Positions 18,071 through 27,770 of a stretch of 64,000 bases of DNA are shown piece by piece. A model generated the notes under the pieces. That model was not told the origin of the DNA. It searched no databases and was given only the letters and a program-made list of their open reading frames with translations. The stretch comes from Fictibacillus solisalsi. Its GTDB lineage: Bacteria > Bacillota > Bacilli > Bacillales > Fictibacillaceae. Where the stretch lies: positions 965,418 to 1,029,417 of the forward strand of contig NZ_FNHW01000001.1 of NCBI RefSeq assembly GCF_900103485.1. Direction: 5' to 3'. The position numbers and the translations under genes were made by a program. Within the stretch, counting starts at the first letter, position 1. Every line of letters starts with the position of its first letter.

Positions 18071-18946
18071 ATGGACAGAGAACGGTTAATTCTTCTTCAT
18101 CATTGCCGCGGCGCCGGATGGAAGACCATCCAGTCAATTTTAGCAGTCGATCCCGACTTGAAAAGCATTTTTCAGCTGACAAAGGCTGAACTCCGGGAGC
18201 AGTTCCGGATGAACCAGCGGAACAGCAATGATTTTTTGGAGGATATCCGAAATCTGTCGTATCGATCAATCAAACAAACATACGAGAAGCATAATATAAA
18301 AATACATACATATTTTGATAGTCATTATCCCGGTGCTCTCCGGTATATTTTTGATCCGCCGTGGGTGTTATACAGTGAAGGGAACACGGAAGCCTTATCG
18401 ATGCCTCTTTCCATAAGTATAGTAGGAACGCGGCACCCCACAGGGGGCGGATTAAAAAGTCTTGAAAAGATCTTGAAACCGCTGCTGCACAAAGGGTGGA
18501 TGACCGTCAGCGGGCTGGCCGCCGGGATTGACACACATGCCCATGAATTGACATTAACGCACGCAGGAAGTACCATTGCAGTACTTGGCTCCGGAATCGG
18601 CCAGGTTTACCCGAAGTCCAATATGGATCTCGCCCGCCGGATTACCAAAGGCGGATTGCTGTTGTCAGAATATCCATATCAGACTCCACCGAGAAGGTGG
18701 CAGTTTCCAGAGCGAAACCGGATTATAAGCGGGCTTACAAGGGGAACACTTGTGGTGGAAGCCCGAGAGCGAAGCGGTTCGCTCATCACTGCCGATCAGG
18801 CCATGGAACAGGGCAGAGAGGTATTTGCCGTTCCCGGATCCATTCTTGATGAGTGTGCAGCAGGCACAAACCGCCTGATTCAGCAAGGCGCCAAACTCGT
18901 GATGAAGGCTGAAGACATCCTTCATGAATTAAGTTTGGATTATTAG
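18071..18946 (+). CDS. dprA: DNA processing protein DprA (Smf)
   Basis: Binds incoming single-stranded DNA during natural transformation and loads RecA. The 291-residue protein has an N-terminal SAM-like helical region and the Rossmann-like DprA domain: VGTRHPTGGGLKSLEK, SGLAAGIDTHAHE, IAVLGSGIGQVYPKSN, and PERNRIISGLTRGTLVVEA with RSGSLITADQA. GGAGGAGACGT precedes the ATG. Located between sucD and topA exactly as in B. subtilis. Its presence suggests at least ancestral competence. Confidence 0.95.
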   Translation: MDRERLILLHHCRGAGWKTIQSILAVDPDLKSIFQLTKAELREQFRMNQRNSNDFLEDIRNLSYRSIKQTYEKHNIKIHTYFDSHYPGALRYIFDPPWVLYSEGNTEALSMPLSISIVGTRHPTGGGLKSLEKILKPLLHKGWMTVSGLAAGIDTHAHELTLTHAGSTIAVLGSGIGQVYPKSNMDLARRITKGGLLLSEYPYQTPPRRWQFPERNRIISGLTRGTLVVEARERSGSLITADQAMEQGREVFAVPGSILDECAAGTNRLIQQGAKLVMKAEDILHELSLDY

Positions 18947-19009
18947 GTCAGAATGAAATATTAATCCCTGTTAATTGAATGATTTTCAAGAGCAATAATT
19001 GAAAACCGT

Positions 19010-19038
19010 TTGACAAATGATGAAAGTCTATTTAATAA
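19010..19038 (+). promoter_or_regulatory. Sigma-A promoter for topA
   Basis: TTGACA (19010-19015), 17 bp spacer, TAATAA (19033-19038), about 45 bp before topA, in the 135 bp gap after dprA. Confidence 0.6.
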
Positions 19039-19081
19039 TAGGGAAGATTTGAATATACCCTTAGAGGGGGATGCACTGTAA

Positions 19082-21157
19082 ATGGAAGAGTATTTAGTAA
19101 TCGTTGAATCTCCCGCCAAAGCAAAGACGATAAAAAAATATTTGGGAAGCAAATATATCGTAAAGGCTTCGATGGGACATGTGAGGGATTTGCCCCGCAG
19201 CCAAATGGGAGTAGAGATAAGTGATAATTTTAATCCAAAATATATAACCATCCGGGGCAAAGGACCGGTTTTAAAAGAATTAAAGACAGCGGCCAAAAAG
19301 GTAAAAAAAATATTTCTCGCATCTGACCCCGACAGAGAAGGAGAAGCAATTGCCTGGCATCTGGCCCACAGCCTCGACATTGATCTGAATTCCGAGTGCC
19401 GTGTGGTATTTAATGAAATTACGAAGAATGCAATAAAAGATTCTTTTAAACGGCCAAGAAAGATCAATATGGATCTGGTGGATGCTCAGCAGGCCCGCCG
19501 CGTTTTGGACCGTCTTGTCGGTTACAAGATCAGCCCTTTATTATGGAAGAAAGTAAAAAAAGGGTTAAGCGCCGGCCGTGTCCAAACGGTAGCACTTCGG
19601 CTCATCGTGGAACGCGAAAAAGAAATCAAAGCGTTTGTTCCTGAAGAATACTGGAAAATCAAGGCATCATTTTCTTATGGTAAAGAAGAATTCGAAGCCG
19701 GTTTTTATGGAGTTGACGGCAAAAAAAGGGAACTGGCGAATGAAGAGGAAGTAAAGGAAGTTCTCAGCAAGTTAAAAGGAAATACGTTTTCTATAGCTTC
19801 TGTTCAAAAGAAGGAACGAAAACGGAACCCTGCTCCTCCTTTCATCACGTCATCTCTGCAGCAGGAAGCTGCCCGGAAACTGAACTTCAGGGCGAAGAAA
19901 ACAATGATGCTCGCACAGCAGCTCTATGAGGGAATCGACCTCGGCAAGGAGGGAACTGTAGGTTTGATCACCTACATGAGAACGGATTCCACCCGTATTT
20001 CCGATCTGGCAAAAGAAGAAGCACAATCCTTCATTACTGAAGAATACGGCAAGGAATTTGTTAACCAGGTGAACCGCGGGGAAAAGAAGCCGGGGAAAAA
20101 TGCTCAGGATGCCCATGAAGCCATCAGGCCATCCTCTGCCTCGAAACATCCGAAAGAGCTGAAAGAATACTTGAGCCGTGATCAGCTTCGTTTGTACCGT
20201 TTGATATGGGAGCGTTTTATCGCAAGCCAAATGTCCTCCGCTGTTCTTGATACCATGACTGTGGACCTTGAAAATGAAGGTGTAATCTTTCGTGCGAATG
20301 GATCTAAAGTAAAGTTTCCAGGATTCATGAAAGTGTACATTGAAGGAAATGATGATGGAAAGAAAGATGAAGATCGTCTGCTGCCAGACCTCGAGGAAGG
20401 CAAAACTGCTAAAAAGAAAGAAATAGAGCCTACCCAGCATTTTACGCAGCCGCCGCCAAGATACAGTGAGGCAAGGCTTGTCCGGACGATGGAGGAACTT
20501 GGAATCGGGCGTCCGTCCACCTATGCACCGACACTTGATACCATTCAAAAACGCGGGTATGTCATGCTCGACGACAAGAAGTTCCAGCCGACAGAGCTTG
20601 GTGAAGTAGTCCTAGAGCTGACGCTTGAGTTCTTTTCTGAAGTCTTTAACGTTGAATTTACCGCGCAAATGGAAAACGATCTGGATGAAATCGAAGATGG
20701 GGAAAAGCATTGGAACGAAGTCATCGATGAATTTTATAAAAGCTTTGAAAAACAGCTTGTTGTTGCAGAAGAGGAAATGAAGGAAGTAGAAATAAAAGAT
20801 GAGCCTGCCGGTGAGGACTGTGAATTATGCGGACATGAAATGGTCTATAAAATGGGCCGGTATGGTAAATTTATGGCTTGTTCCAACTTTCCGGAATGCC
20901 GAAACACCAAGCCGATTGTAAAAGATACGGGAGTCGAATGCCCGGAATGCCACCAGGGGACTATCGTGGAGAGAAAAAGCAAGAAACGCCGGATTTTTTA
21001 TGGATGCAGCCGCTATCCGGATTGCGAATTCGTTTCATGGGATAAACCGGTAGGAAGAACGTGCCCGAAATGCGGCAAGATGCTTGTTGAAAAGAAAACG
21101 AAAAAAGGCAAAGTTGTACAGTGTATTTCTTGTGATTACGCTGAGGAGCAAGGTTAA
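19082..21157 (+). CDS. topA: DNA topoisomerase I
   Basis: Type IA topoisomerase that relaxes negative supercoils. 691 residues, as in B. subtilis. The N-terminal TOPRIM domain has [17 protein letters not shown] and the acidic metal site [13 protein letters not shown] (81-93); the active-site tyrosine is Tyr298 in [11 protein letters not shown]. The C-terminus carries three four-cysteine zinc-binding modules (CELC...C...C, CPEC...C...C and CPKC...C...C). AGAGGGGGATGC precedes the ATG. Confidence 0.98.
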   Translation: MEEYLVIVESPAKAKTIKKYLGSKYIVKASMGHVRDLPRSQMGVEISDNFNPKYITIRGKGPVLKELKTAAKKVKKIFLASDPDREGEAIAWHLAHSLDIDLNSECRVVFNEITKNAIKDSFKRPRKINMDLVDAQQARRVLDRLVGYKISPLLWKKVKKGLSAGRVQTVALRLIVEREKEIKAFVPEEYWKIKASFSYGKEEFEAGFYGVDGKKRELANEEEVKEVLSKLKGNTFSIASVQKKERKRNPAPPFITSSLQQEAARKLNFRAKKTMMLAQQLYEGIDLGKEGTVGLITYMRTDSTRISDLAKEEAQSFITEEYGKEFVNQVNRGEKKPGKNAQDAHEAIRPSSASKHPKELKEYLSRDQLRLYRLIWERFIASQMSSAVLDTMTVDLENEGVIFRANGSKVKFPGFMKVYIEGNDDGKKDEDRLLPDLEEGKTAKKKEIEPTQHFTQPPPRYSEARLVRTMEELGIGRPSTYAPTLDTIQKRGYVMLDDKKFQPTELGEVVLELTLEFFSEVFNVEFTAQMENDLDEIEDGEKHWNEVIDEFYKSFEKQLVVAEEEMKEVEIKDEPAGEDCELCGHEMVYKMGRYGKFMACSNFPECRNTKPIVKDTGVECPECHQGTIVERKSKKRRIFYGCSRYPDCEFVSWDKPVGRTCPKCGKMLVEKKTKKGKVVQCISCDYAEEQG

Positions 21158-21175
21158 AGGGGAGTATTAAGCAGG

Positions 21176-22480
21176 ATGAAAGATTATGTGAACGTAATCG
21201 GCGCCGGGCTTGCAGGAAGTGAAGCAGCCTGGCAGATCGCCAAGCGAGGAATAAAGGTTCATCTGTACGAGATGAGACCAAAAAAACAAACACCAGCACA
21301 TCATACGGATAAATTTGCTGAACTGGTGTGCAGCAATTCCCTTCGTTCCAACACATTGACCAATGCGGTAGGTGTGCTGAAGGAAGAGATGAGAAAACTG
21401 GATTCTGTCATCATTGCGTCAGCTGATGACTGTTCGGTTCCAGCGGGCGGTGCTCTTGCCGTTGACCGTCATGAATTCGCGGCTCTTGTTACCGATCGCG
21501 TAAAAAATCATCCAAACGTAACGGTGTTTGAAGAAGAAGTAACAAGCATACCTGAAGGCCCGACCATCATTGCTACAGGGCCGCTGACTTCGAAAGAGCT
21601 TTCAGATTCCCTGAAAGCACTCACCTCGGAAGATTATCTGTATTTTTATGATGCAGCGGCTCCTATCCTTGATGTGGAGAGCATTGACATGGACAAGGTT
21701 TACTTAAAGTCCCGCTATGACAAAGGGGAGGCGGCTTATCTGAACTGTCCGATGACAGAAGAAGAATTTGACCGTTTTTATGAAGCGCTCATTGCTGCTG
21801 AAACGGTGCCTCTCAAGGAATTTGAGAAAGAAATTTTCTTTGAGGGCTGCATGCCGATAGAGGTCATGGGAGCGAGAGGAAAAAAAACCATGTTGTTTGG
21901 CCCGCTTAAACCGGTAGGTCTTGAAGACCCGAAAACCGGGAAACAGCCATATGCAGTTGTCCAGTTAAGACAGGATAACAGTGCGGGTACGTTATATAAT
22001 ATAGTAGGTTTTCAAACGCATCTGAAATGGGGACCGCAAAAAGAAGTGATTCAGCTCATTCCGGGGCTTGAAAAAGCAGAAATCGTCCGGTATGGAGTGA
22101 TGCACAGAAATACGTTCATCAACTCTCCAAATCTCCTGAAAAAGACGTATCAGTTTAAAGACAGAGAAGACTTGTTCTTTGCCGGTCAAATGACGGGTGT
22201 GGAAGGCTATGTGGAAAGTGCGGCCTCCGGTCTGATTGCAGGGATCAATGCTGCCCGTTTGATGGAAGACAAGGAATTACTGGAGTTTCCTCAGGAAACG
22301 GCAATCGGAAGCATGGCACACTACATTACGACCGCCAATTCAAAGAACTTCCAGCCGATGAATGCCAACTTTGGCTTGCTGCCTACCCTTGAAACGCGAA
22401 TTAGGAATAAAAAGGAACGTTATGAAGCTTTAGCTGGCAGAGCGCTGGAAACAATTCAGAATTTTATAACAAAATTGTGA
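21176..22480 (+). CDS. trmFO: Methylenetetrahydrofolate-tRNA-(uracil-5-)-methyltransferase TrmFO
   Basis: Folate- and FAD-dependent enzyme that makes ribothymidine at position 54 of tRNAs. 434 residues, with the N-terminal FAD motif [27 protein letters not shown] with the catalytic-region cysteine, and [19 protein letters not shown] near the C-terminus. GGGGAG precedes the ATG, 18 bp after topA. Conserved topA-trmFO-xerC order. Confidence 0.97.
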   Translation: MKDYVNVIGAGLAGSEAAWQIAKRGIKVHLYEMRPKKQTPAHHTDKFAELVCSNSLRSNTLTNAVGVLKEEMRKLDSVIIASADDCSVPAGGALAVDRHEFAALVTDRVKNHPNVTVFEEEVTSIPEGPTIIATGPLTSKELSDSLKALTSEDYLYFYDAAAPILDVESIDMDKVYLKSRYDKGEAAYLNCPMTEEEFDRFYEALIAAETVPLKEFEKEIFFEGCMPIEVMGARGKKTMLFGPLKPVGLEDPKTGKQPYAVVQLRQDNSAGTLYNIVGFQTHLKWGPQKEVIQLIPGLEKAEIVRYGVMHRNTFINSPNLLKKTYQFKDREDLFFAGQMTGVEGYVESAASGLIAGINAARLMEDKELLEFPQETAIGSMAHYITTANSKNFQPMNANFGLLPTLETRIRNKKERYEALAGRALETIQNFITKL

Positions 22481-22486
22481 ACTTGC

Positions 22487-22523
22487 TTGTTATTGCCCCT
22501 GATCTGTGATAAGATTTAGGGGC
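22487..22523 (+). promoter_or_regulatory. Promoter for xerC-hslVU-codY, with a hairpin spanning the -10
   Basis: TTGTTA (22487-22492), 17 bp spacer, TAAGAT (22510-22515). GCCCCT (22495-22500) and AGGGGC (22518-22523) form an inverted repeat around the -10; in RNA from topA-trmFO it could act as a weak terminator (short T tract TTT). Confidence 0.55.
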
Positions 22524-22540
22524 TTTGTGAGGTGTGATAA

Positions 22541-23443
22541 GTGGATTTAAATGACCGCTATTTGAAGATGTTTATCGAGTATTTGCAAATAGAAAAAAAT
22601 AGTTCACATCATACAACGGAAAACTACGAAAAAGCTATTTTGCATTTTAAGTCGTTTATGAAACAGCAAGCAATCGAAGGATTCGCTGCTGTTTCTTATC
22701 TTTTGGTGAGACATTATTTGACGTGGCTTCATGAACAGTCGTACTCCCGAAGGACTGTTGCCAAGAAAATATCGTCTCTCCGAAGCTTTTATCGTTTTCT
22801 AAACCGGGAAAAGATTGTTGAACATAACCCGTTTGCTTTGGCTTCCCTCCCAAAAAAGGGCCAGAGCATTCCGCATTTTATCTACGAGGAAGAGTTGGCT
22901 GAGCTTTTTCATGTGAGTGATCTGTCCACTCCGCTTGGCCAGCGAAACCAGGCGATACTGGAACTTTTGTATGGCACAGGAATCCGGGTCAGTGAATGCT
23001 GCCAAATCCAGCTTGAGGACCTTGATTTTTATATTGAAACGGTTCTTATCAAAGGAAAAGGCAGAAAAGAACGGTACGTACCGCTGGGCAGTTATGCGAT
23101 TGAAGCACTCAGCCGATATATAGAAGAAGGCAGAAAGGAATTGTCAGAGAAAGCGGGCCAACCTGCAAAAACGCTTTTTCTTAACTATAAAGGCGGTCCC
23201 TTAACCCCCCGAGGTGTAAGAACGATTTTAAACCGCCTGATTGAGCAGACCACACTGACCGTACATATCAGCCCCCATGTACTGCGCCATACGTTTGCTA
23301 CCCACCTTCTGAACGAAGGCGCCGATATGAGGGCCGTACAGGAGCTACTTGGGCATTCGCATCTGTCATCCACACAGATTTATACTCATGTCACAAAAGA
23401 TCATTTAAAAAAAATTTATAATAACACGCATCCTCGTGCATAA
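22541..23443 (+). CDS. xerC: Tyrosine recombinase XerC (CodV)
   Basis: Site-specific recombinase that with its XerD-like partner (RipX) resolves chromosome dimers at dif. 300 residues, GTG start after GAGGTG. N-terminal SAM-like core-binding domain (residues 1-90), then the catalytic domain with GTGIRVSECCQ (first Arg), the lysine hairpin VLIKGKGRKERYVPL, HVLRHTFATHLL (His-x-x-Arg), LGHSHLSSTQIYTH (His and nucleophile Tyr). Together with hslV, hslU and codY it forms the cod operon of B. subtilis. Confidence 0.96.
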   Translation: MDLNDRYLKMFIEYLQIEKNSSHHTTENYEKAILHFKSFMKQQAIEGFAAVSYLLVRHYLTWLHEQSYSRRTVAKKISSLRSFYRFLNREKIVEHNPFALASLPKKGQSIPHFIYEEELAELFHVSDLSTPLGQRNQAILELLYGTGIRVSECCQIQLEDLDFYIETVLIKGKGRKERYVPLGSYAIEALSRYIEEGRKELSEKAGQPAKTLFLNYKGGPLTPRGVRTILNRLIEQTTLTVHISPHVLRHTFATHLLNEGADMRAVQELLGHSHLSSTQIYTHVTKDHLKKIYNNTHPRA

Positions 23444-23468
23444 ATGAGAATAAGGAGGGATTTTTCTT

Positions 23469-24011
23469 ATGACACAAACATTTCATGCAACGACGATTTT
23501 TGCCGTCCATCACAATGGGAAATTTGCGATGTCTGGAGACGGGCAGGTCACAATGGGAAATGCAGTTGTAATGAAGCATACTGCTAAAAAGGTCCGCAGG
23601 CTTTTCGGGGGAAAAGTACTTGCCGGATTTGCCGGATCGGTGGCAGATGCCTTTACATTATACGAAAAATTCGAAGCTAAGCTCGAGGAATTCAGCGGAA
23701 ACCTGGCACGGGCCAGTGTTGAGCTTGCCAAAGAATGGCGCACGGATCAGGTATTAAGAAAACTTGAAGCCATGCTGATTGTGATGAACAACGAAAGCCT
23801 CCTGCTCATTTCAGGAACAGGCGAAGTGATTGAGCCGGATGATGGCATTCTGGCTATCGGTTCGGGCGGAAATTATGCGCTTGCTGCAGGAAGAGCGCTA
23901 AAAAGGAATGCTCCCCATCTTTCCGCTGCTGAAATTGCCAGAGCCGCTCTGGAAATTGCCGGAGAGATCTGTGTTTATACCAATAACCAAATTATTCTTG
24001 AAGAGCTGTAG
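23469..24011 (+). CDS. hslV: ATP-dependent protease subunit HslV (ClpQ/CodW)
   Basis: Peptidase subunit of the two-component HslUV protease. 180 residues with a proteasome-beta-like fold: [42 protein letters not shown] and [16 protein letters not shown]. As in B. subtilis, the N-terminus is longer than in E. coli HslV: residues TQTFHA precede the TT pair, so after removal of Met a threonine (Thr2) would be N-terminal instead of the serine of B. subtilis CodW. AAGGAGGG precedes the ATG. hslU follows after 17 bp. Confidence 0.95.
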   Translation: MTQTFHATTIFAVHHNGKFAMSGDGQVTMGNAVVMKHTAKKVRRLFGGKVLAGFAGSVADAFTLYEKFEAKLEEFSGNLARASVELAKEWRTDQVLRKLEAMLIVMNNESLLLISGTGEVIEPDDGILAIGSGGNYALAAGRALKRNAPHLSAAEIARAALEIAGEICVYTNNQIILEEL

Positions 24012-24028
24012 AAGGGGCGTGGGAAGAG

Positions 24029-25423
24029 ATGAATACTCAGTTAACTCCAAGGCAAATCGTCGAAAAGCTGGATCAATACATTGTGGGTCAGAAGGATGCC
24101 AAAAAGGCGGTCGCCGTTGCGCTTAGAAACCGGTACCGCAGAGCGCTGCTTGACGAAAAACTGAGAGATGAAATTTCACCTAAAAATATTCTCATGATCG
24201 GGCCAACCGGTGTTGGGAAAACCGAAATTGCCCGCAGACTCGCAAAGCTTGTGAATGCACCGTTCATCAAGGTGGAGGCCACCAAGTTCACCGAAGTAGG
24301 ATATGTGGGCAGGGATGTAGAATCCATGGTCAGGGATCTGGTTGAAACATCCATCCGCCTCGTTAAAGAACAAAGAATGCATGAAGTGAAAGACAAAGCC
24401 GAGGAAAACGCCAATAAAAGGCTTGTTGAACTGCTCGTTCCCGGCAAGCAAAAAGAAAGCAGCTACAAAAATCCGCTTGAAATGTTTTTTGGTTCAGGTA
24501 ACGGTCAGTCACAAACATCTAATGATAGTGAAGAAGACCAATCCATTACCCAGCAGCGGCGGCAAATGGCCCATAAGCTGGCGATGGGCGAACTCGAAAA
24601 TCATCTGGTAACCGTAGAGGTTGAGGAACAAAATCATTCCATGATGGATATGTTCCAGGGGGCAGGACTTGACCAGCTCGGTTTGAACATGCAGGATATG
24701 CTGGGCGGCCTTGTCCCAAAGAAAAAGAAAAAGCGCAAGCTGCCAGTTTCAGAGGCCAGAAAGGTTCTTACCCAGGATGAAGCGGCAAAATTGATTGATA
24801 TGGATGAAGTAACAAGTGATGCGGTTTACAAAACGGAGCAAACAGGTATTATATTCATAGATGAAATTGATAAAATCGCAGGAAAAAATCAAAATACTGC
24901 CGATGTATCCAGGGAAGGTGTGCAGCGAGACATTCTTCCCATTGTGGAAGGATCAACTGTGATGACCAAATACGGTTCCATTAAAACGGACCATATTCTG
25001 TTTATCTCAGCAGGTGCGTTTCATATGGCAAAACCATCTGATCTGATTCCCGAGCTGCAGGGCCGTTTTCCCATCCGGGTAGAACTCGAGAAACTTTCGG
25101 TGGAAGATTTTACGAGAATCCTTATTGAACCGGATAACGCCCTTTTAAAACAATATAAGGCATTGCTTGCAACAGAAGGTATAAATCTTGAATTTTCTGA
25201 CGAAGCTATTTCTAAGATTGCAAGTATAGCCTTTCAGGTCAACCAGGAAACAGATAACATTGGAGCACGAAGACTTCACACCATCTTAGAGCGCTTGCTT
25301 GAAGACTTGTCCTTTGAGGCACCGGATGTTACGATGAATGCGATAAAAATCACACCAGAGTATGTAGAAGAAAAACTTGCGTCTATCGCAAAGAATAAGG
25401 ATTTAAGCCAGTACATTCTGTAG
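24029..25423 (+). CDS. hslU: HslU (ClpY/CodX) ATPase
   Basis: AAA+ unfoldase of the HslUV protease; feeds substrates into HslV rings. 464 residues: [22 protein letters not shown] at the start, Walker [10 protein letters not shown] from Gly58, the inserted I domain (~residues 110-240, charged and Met/Gln-rich), Walker [12 protein letters not shown], and sensor 2 region [16 protein letters not shown]. The start follows AGAAGGGGCGTGGG. codY follows after 12 bp. Confidence 0.97.
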   Translation: MNTQLTPRQIVEKLDQYIVGQKDAKKAVAVALRNRYRRALLDEKLRDEISPKNILMIGPTGVGKTEIARRLAKLVNAPFIKVEATKFTEVGYVGRDVESMVRDLVETSIRLVKEQRMHEVKDKAEENANKRLVELLVPGKQKESSYKNPLEMFFGSGNGQSQTSNDSEEDQSITQQRRQMAHKLAMGELENHLVTVEVEEQNHSMMDMFQGAGLDQLGLNMQDMLGGLVPKKKKKRKLPVSEARKVLTQDEAAKLIDMDEVTSDAVYKTEQTGIIFIDEIDKIAGKNQNTADVSREGVQRDILPIVEGSTVMTKYGSIKTDHILFISAGAFHMAKPSDLIPELQGRFPIRVELEKLSVEDFTRILIEPDNALLKQYKALLATEGINLEFSDEAISKIASIAFQVNQETDNIGARRLHTILERLLEDLSFEAPDVTMNAIKITPEYVEEKLASIAKNKDLSQYIL

Positions 25424-25435
25424 GAGGAAAATGAA

Positions 25436-26215
25436 ATGAATTTATTAGAAAAAACAAGAAAGCTGAACGCGATGCTGCAACAGTCTGGCGGAAAGCCCGT
25501 TAATTTTAAAGAAATGGCGGAAACGCTAAGGGATGTAATTGAAGCAAATATCTTTGTTGTCAGCAGAAGAGGCAAGCTTCTTGGTATTTCCTTGAAACAG
25601 GAAATAGAAAACGAGCGTATGAAAAAAATGCTGGAAGAACGTCAATTTCCTTCCGAGTATACCAAAGGACTATTTAATGTGACTGAAACATCGTCCAATC
25701 TGGATATTGCCAGTGAATATACAGCATTTCCAGTTGAAAACAAAGAATTGTTTTCTTCTGGCCTGACAACTATCGTACCGATCATCGGGGGAGGAGAGCG
25801 TCTTGGGACTTTGATCCTTTCCCGGCTCACGGACTCGTTCAACGATGATGATCTTCTGTTGGCCGAATACGGTGCAACGGTTGTTGGAATGGAAATTCTG
25901 CGTGAAAAAGCGGAAGAGATTGAAGAAGAAGCGAGAAATAAAGCCGTCGTGCAAATGGCGATCAGCTCCCTTTCATACAGTGAGCTTGAAGCAATCGAGC
26001 ATATTTTTGAGGAACTTGAGGGAAATGAAGGACTGCTCGTAGCCAGTAAAATCGCGGACAGAGTAGGGATTACCCGTTCAGTAATCGTCAATGCTCTCCG
26101 TAAGCTTGAGAGTGCCGGTGTCATCGAATCCCGCTCTCTAGGAATGAAGGGTACGTATATTAAAGTGCTTAACGATAAATTCCTTCTTGAACTATCCAAA
26201 TTAAAAACGAGCTAA
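25436..26215 (+). CDS. codY: GTP- and branched-chain-amino-acid-sensing repressor CodY
   Basis: Global regulator that represses starvation genes when GTP and isoleucine/valine are plentiful; in B. subtilis it also represses the fla/che operon directly downstream. 259 residues: an N-terminal GAF ligand domain (about 1-150) and a C-terminal winged helix with [19 protein letters not shown] (about 203-221). AGGAGG precedes the ATG. Ends with a strong terminator that separates it from flgB. Confidence 0.98.
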   Translation: MNLLEKTRKLNAMLQQSGGKPVNFKEMAETLRDVIEANIFVVSRRGKLLGISLKQEIENERMKKMLEERQFPSEYTKGLFNVTETSSNLDIASEYTAFPVENKELFSSGLTTIVPIIGGGERLGTLILSRLTDSFNDDDLLLAEYGATVVGMEILREKAEEIEEEARNKAVVQMAISSLSYSELEAIEHIFEELEGNEGLLVASKIADRVGITRSVIVNALRKLESAGVIESRSLGMKGTYIKVLNDKFLLELSKLKTS

Positions 26216-26230
26216 AAAGCTCAAAAGAAT

Positions 26231-26267
26231 AGGTCATTCTGCCTCGTGGGCAGGATGGCCTTTTTTT
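26231..26267 (+). terminator. Intrinsic terminator of the xerC-hslVU-codY operon
   Basis: AGGTCATTCTGCC and GGGCAGGATGGCC pair with one wobble around a TCGT loop, followed by seven T. Confidence 0.93.
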
Positions 26268-26524
26268 CATGGATAATAAAGGATTGTGTCGAAATTTGAA
26301 GAAGAATAACAGGTAAAAAGATATAGTCCATTCACTCTATGAAAGGGTTTTAGTAAAAAAACATCGGGAATAAAGACCTATTAAATATTTAGGTCTTTAT
26401 ATCGAAAAAAGTCGATTTAGGAAAAAATACATAGACACTTTTTGGTTTTATCACTTAAAATATGTAAGAACGGTAAGATTTGGCACTCTTTTAAAATAAT
26501 AGTAGTAAAAAAGAGGGGATTTAA
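26268..26524 (+). promoter_or_regulatory. fla/che operon control region with an 11-bp perfect inverted repeat
   Basis: AT-rich region before flgB. ATAAAGACCTA (26370-26380) and TAGGTCTTTAT (26390-26400) form a perfect 11 bp stem with a 9-base loop and no T-run, so it looks like an operator or RNA element rather than a terminator. A smaller repeat ATCGA/TCGAT (26401-26405/26412-26416) follows directly. Candidate sigma-A promoter: TAGACA (26432-26437), 18 bp, TAAAAT (26456-26461), ~60 bp before flgB. An upstream alternative is TTGAAG (26296) with GATATA (26320). No full SigD site was found: GTCGATTT (26411) resembles the -10 but lacks a TAAA box. No gene is seen in this 309 bp gap. Confidence 0.5.
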
Positions 26525-26908
26525 ATGTTTTCAAGTCCTGTTTTTCAAATGCTGGAAAGAAGCCTCGATGGCACGGCATTAAAGCAAAAAGCGATTTCAG
26601 ATAATATAGCTAATATCAACACACCCAACTACAAAGCGAAAAATGTCGAATTTCATACCAAGCTTCAGGAGAGCCTGCAGGCCTTTCGTACTGAAAGCAG
26701 ACATCTCGACTTCAGTTCGGGAACGAAGTCTGGTTTTTCTGTGAAACGAAGCAACAGTACCCAGATCAATAACAATGGCAATAATGTGGATTTAGACGAA
26801 CAAATGGCCGAACTTGCAAAAAATCAAATCATGAACCAGGCGCTTGTACAGCAACTGAACGGGAAATTCAATTCTATTGAAATGGTGATTAAAGGAGGAA
26901 GAGCGTAA
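26525..26908 (+). CDS. flgB: Flagellar basal-body rod protein FlgB
   Basis: Proximal rod subunit of the flagellar axle. 127 residues, with the rod-protein pattern ALKQKAISDNIANINTPNYKAKNVEF near the N-terminus and a C-terminal helix. It opens the fla/che operon, with AAGAGGGGAT before the ATG. flgC follows after 1 bp. Confidence 0.96.
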   Translation: MFSSPVFQMLERSLDGTALKQKAISDNIANINTPNYKAKNVEFHTKLQESLQAFRTESRHLDFSSGTKSGFSVKRSNSTQINNNGNNVDLDEQMAELAKNQIMNQALVQQLNGKFNSIEMVIKGGRA

Positions 26909-26909
26909 G

Positions 26910-27347
26910 ATGGGGATGTTTACGGCATTAAATAATTCAGCCTCAGCTTTAACGGCACAGCGCCTGAAAATGGATGTGACGTCATCAAATATTGCCAATG
27001 CGGATTCCACACGCGGAACCATGATAAACGGCAAGTGGGAGCCCTACCGAAGAAAAATGGTGGTCACCAGCCCGAACGAAAACTCATTTAAGTCCCTGTT
27101 TCAATCGGCAAAAGGAGTAGGGGGAGTAAAGATTAATGGCATCGTCGAAGATAAAACGCCGTTTAAAACGGTCTACCAGCCGGATCATCCAGATGCCGAT
27201 GCTGATGGATACGTTCGGCTGCCAAACGTGGACCCTTTAAAAGAAATGGTTGATTTGGTCAGCACCACGCGATCTTATGAAGCGAATGTAACCGCTCTTA
27301 ATGCGGCAAAAGGAATCTATTTAAAATCACTAGAAATTGGAAGATAG
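26910..27347 (+). CDS. flgC: Flagellar basal-body rod protein FlgC
   Basis: Rod subunit exported by the flagellar type III system. 145 residues: ALTAQRLKMDVTSSNIANADST at the N-terminus and the typical end MVDLVSTTRSYEANVTALNAAKG. AAAGGAGGAAGAG precedes the ATG. Coupled to flgB and fliE. Confidence 0.96.
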   Translation: MGMFTALNNSASALTAQRLKMDVTSSNIANADSTRGTMINGKWEPYRRKMVVTSPNENSFKSLFQSAKGVGGVKINGIVEDKTPFKTVYQPDHPDADADGYVRLPNVDPLKEMVDLVSTTRSYEANVTALNAAKGIYLKSLEIGR

Positions 27348-27356
27348 GAGATACAT

Positions 27357-27659
27357 ATGAGCTCATTTACTATTTCTTCACCTGTCCATTTGGCAAAAGC
27401 CGCTTATCCGGCACAAAAACAAAGCCCCGCAGCAGCAGAGCAGTCATTTTCAACAATGCTCGGGGAAATGCTTAAGAATGTTAATGATTCACAGCGGGCC
27501 TCAAACCAGGCAACAGAGCAGCTGGTAACAGGAAAAACAACAGACCTGCATCAAGCAATGATTGCTGCAGAGAAAGCCAGTCTAACCTTGCAAACTACAT
27601 TGGAAATCAGAAATAAGGTAGTTGAAGCTTATCAGGAAGTGATGAGAACACAACTATAG
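27357..27659 (+). CDS. fliE: Flagellar hook-basal body protein FliE
   Basis: Joins the MS ring to the rod. 100 residues; the C-terminal ATEQLVTGKTTDLHQAMIAAEKASLTLQ and RNKVVEAYQEVMR are the family signature. AGGAGATAC precedes the ATG. A 111 bp gap to fliF holds a T9 tract and the small repeat GAAGG-GT-CCTTC, but no recognisable promoter or terminator. Confidence 0.95.
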   Translation: MSSFTISSPVHLAKAAYPAQKQSPAAAEQSFSTMLGEMLKNVNDSQRASNQATEQLVTGKTTDLHQAMIAAEKASLTLQTTLEIRNKVVEAYQEVMRTQL

Positions 27660-27770
27660 GATTCATTATAAATATAATTCGAAGAGTTATCCTTGTTTGT
27701 AGGGGTAGGTTGTTCGTTTTTTTTTGAAAAGCATAGAAGGGTCCTTCATAGAAGTTAATCGGGGGAAAGT

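Noticed and set aside
19850-20548. 232-codon minus-strand open frame opposite topA
   Set aside because: Shadow of topA; Phe/Leu/Cys-rich composition typical of antisense reading and no start signals.
26411-26418. SigD-type -10 (GTCGATTT) before flgB
   Set aside because: Only a partial match to GCCGATAT and no TAAA element at the right distance upstream.
27730-27750. Hairpin GAAGG/CCTTC in the fliE-fliF gap as terminator
   Set aside because: Two-base loop, short stem and no T-run downstream; the operon clearly continues.
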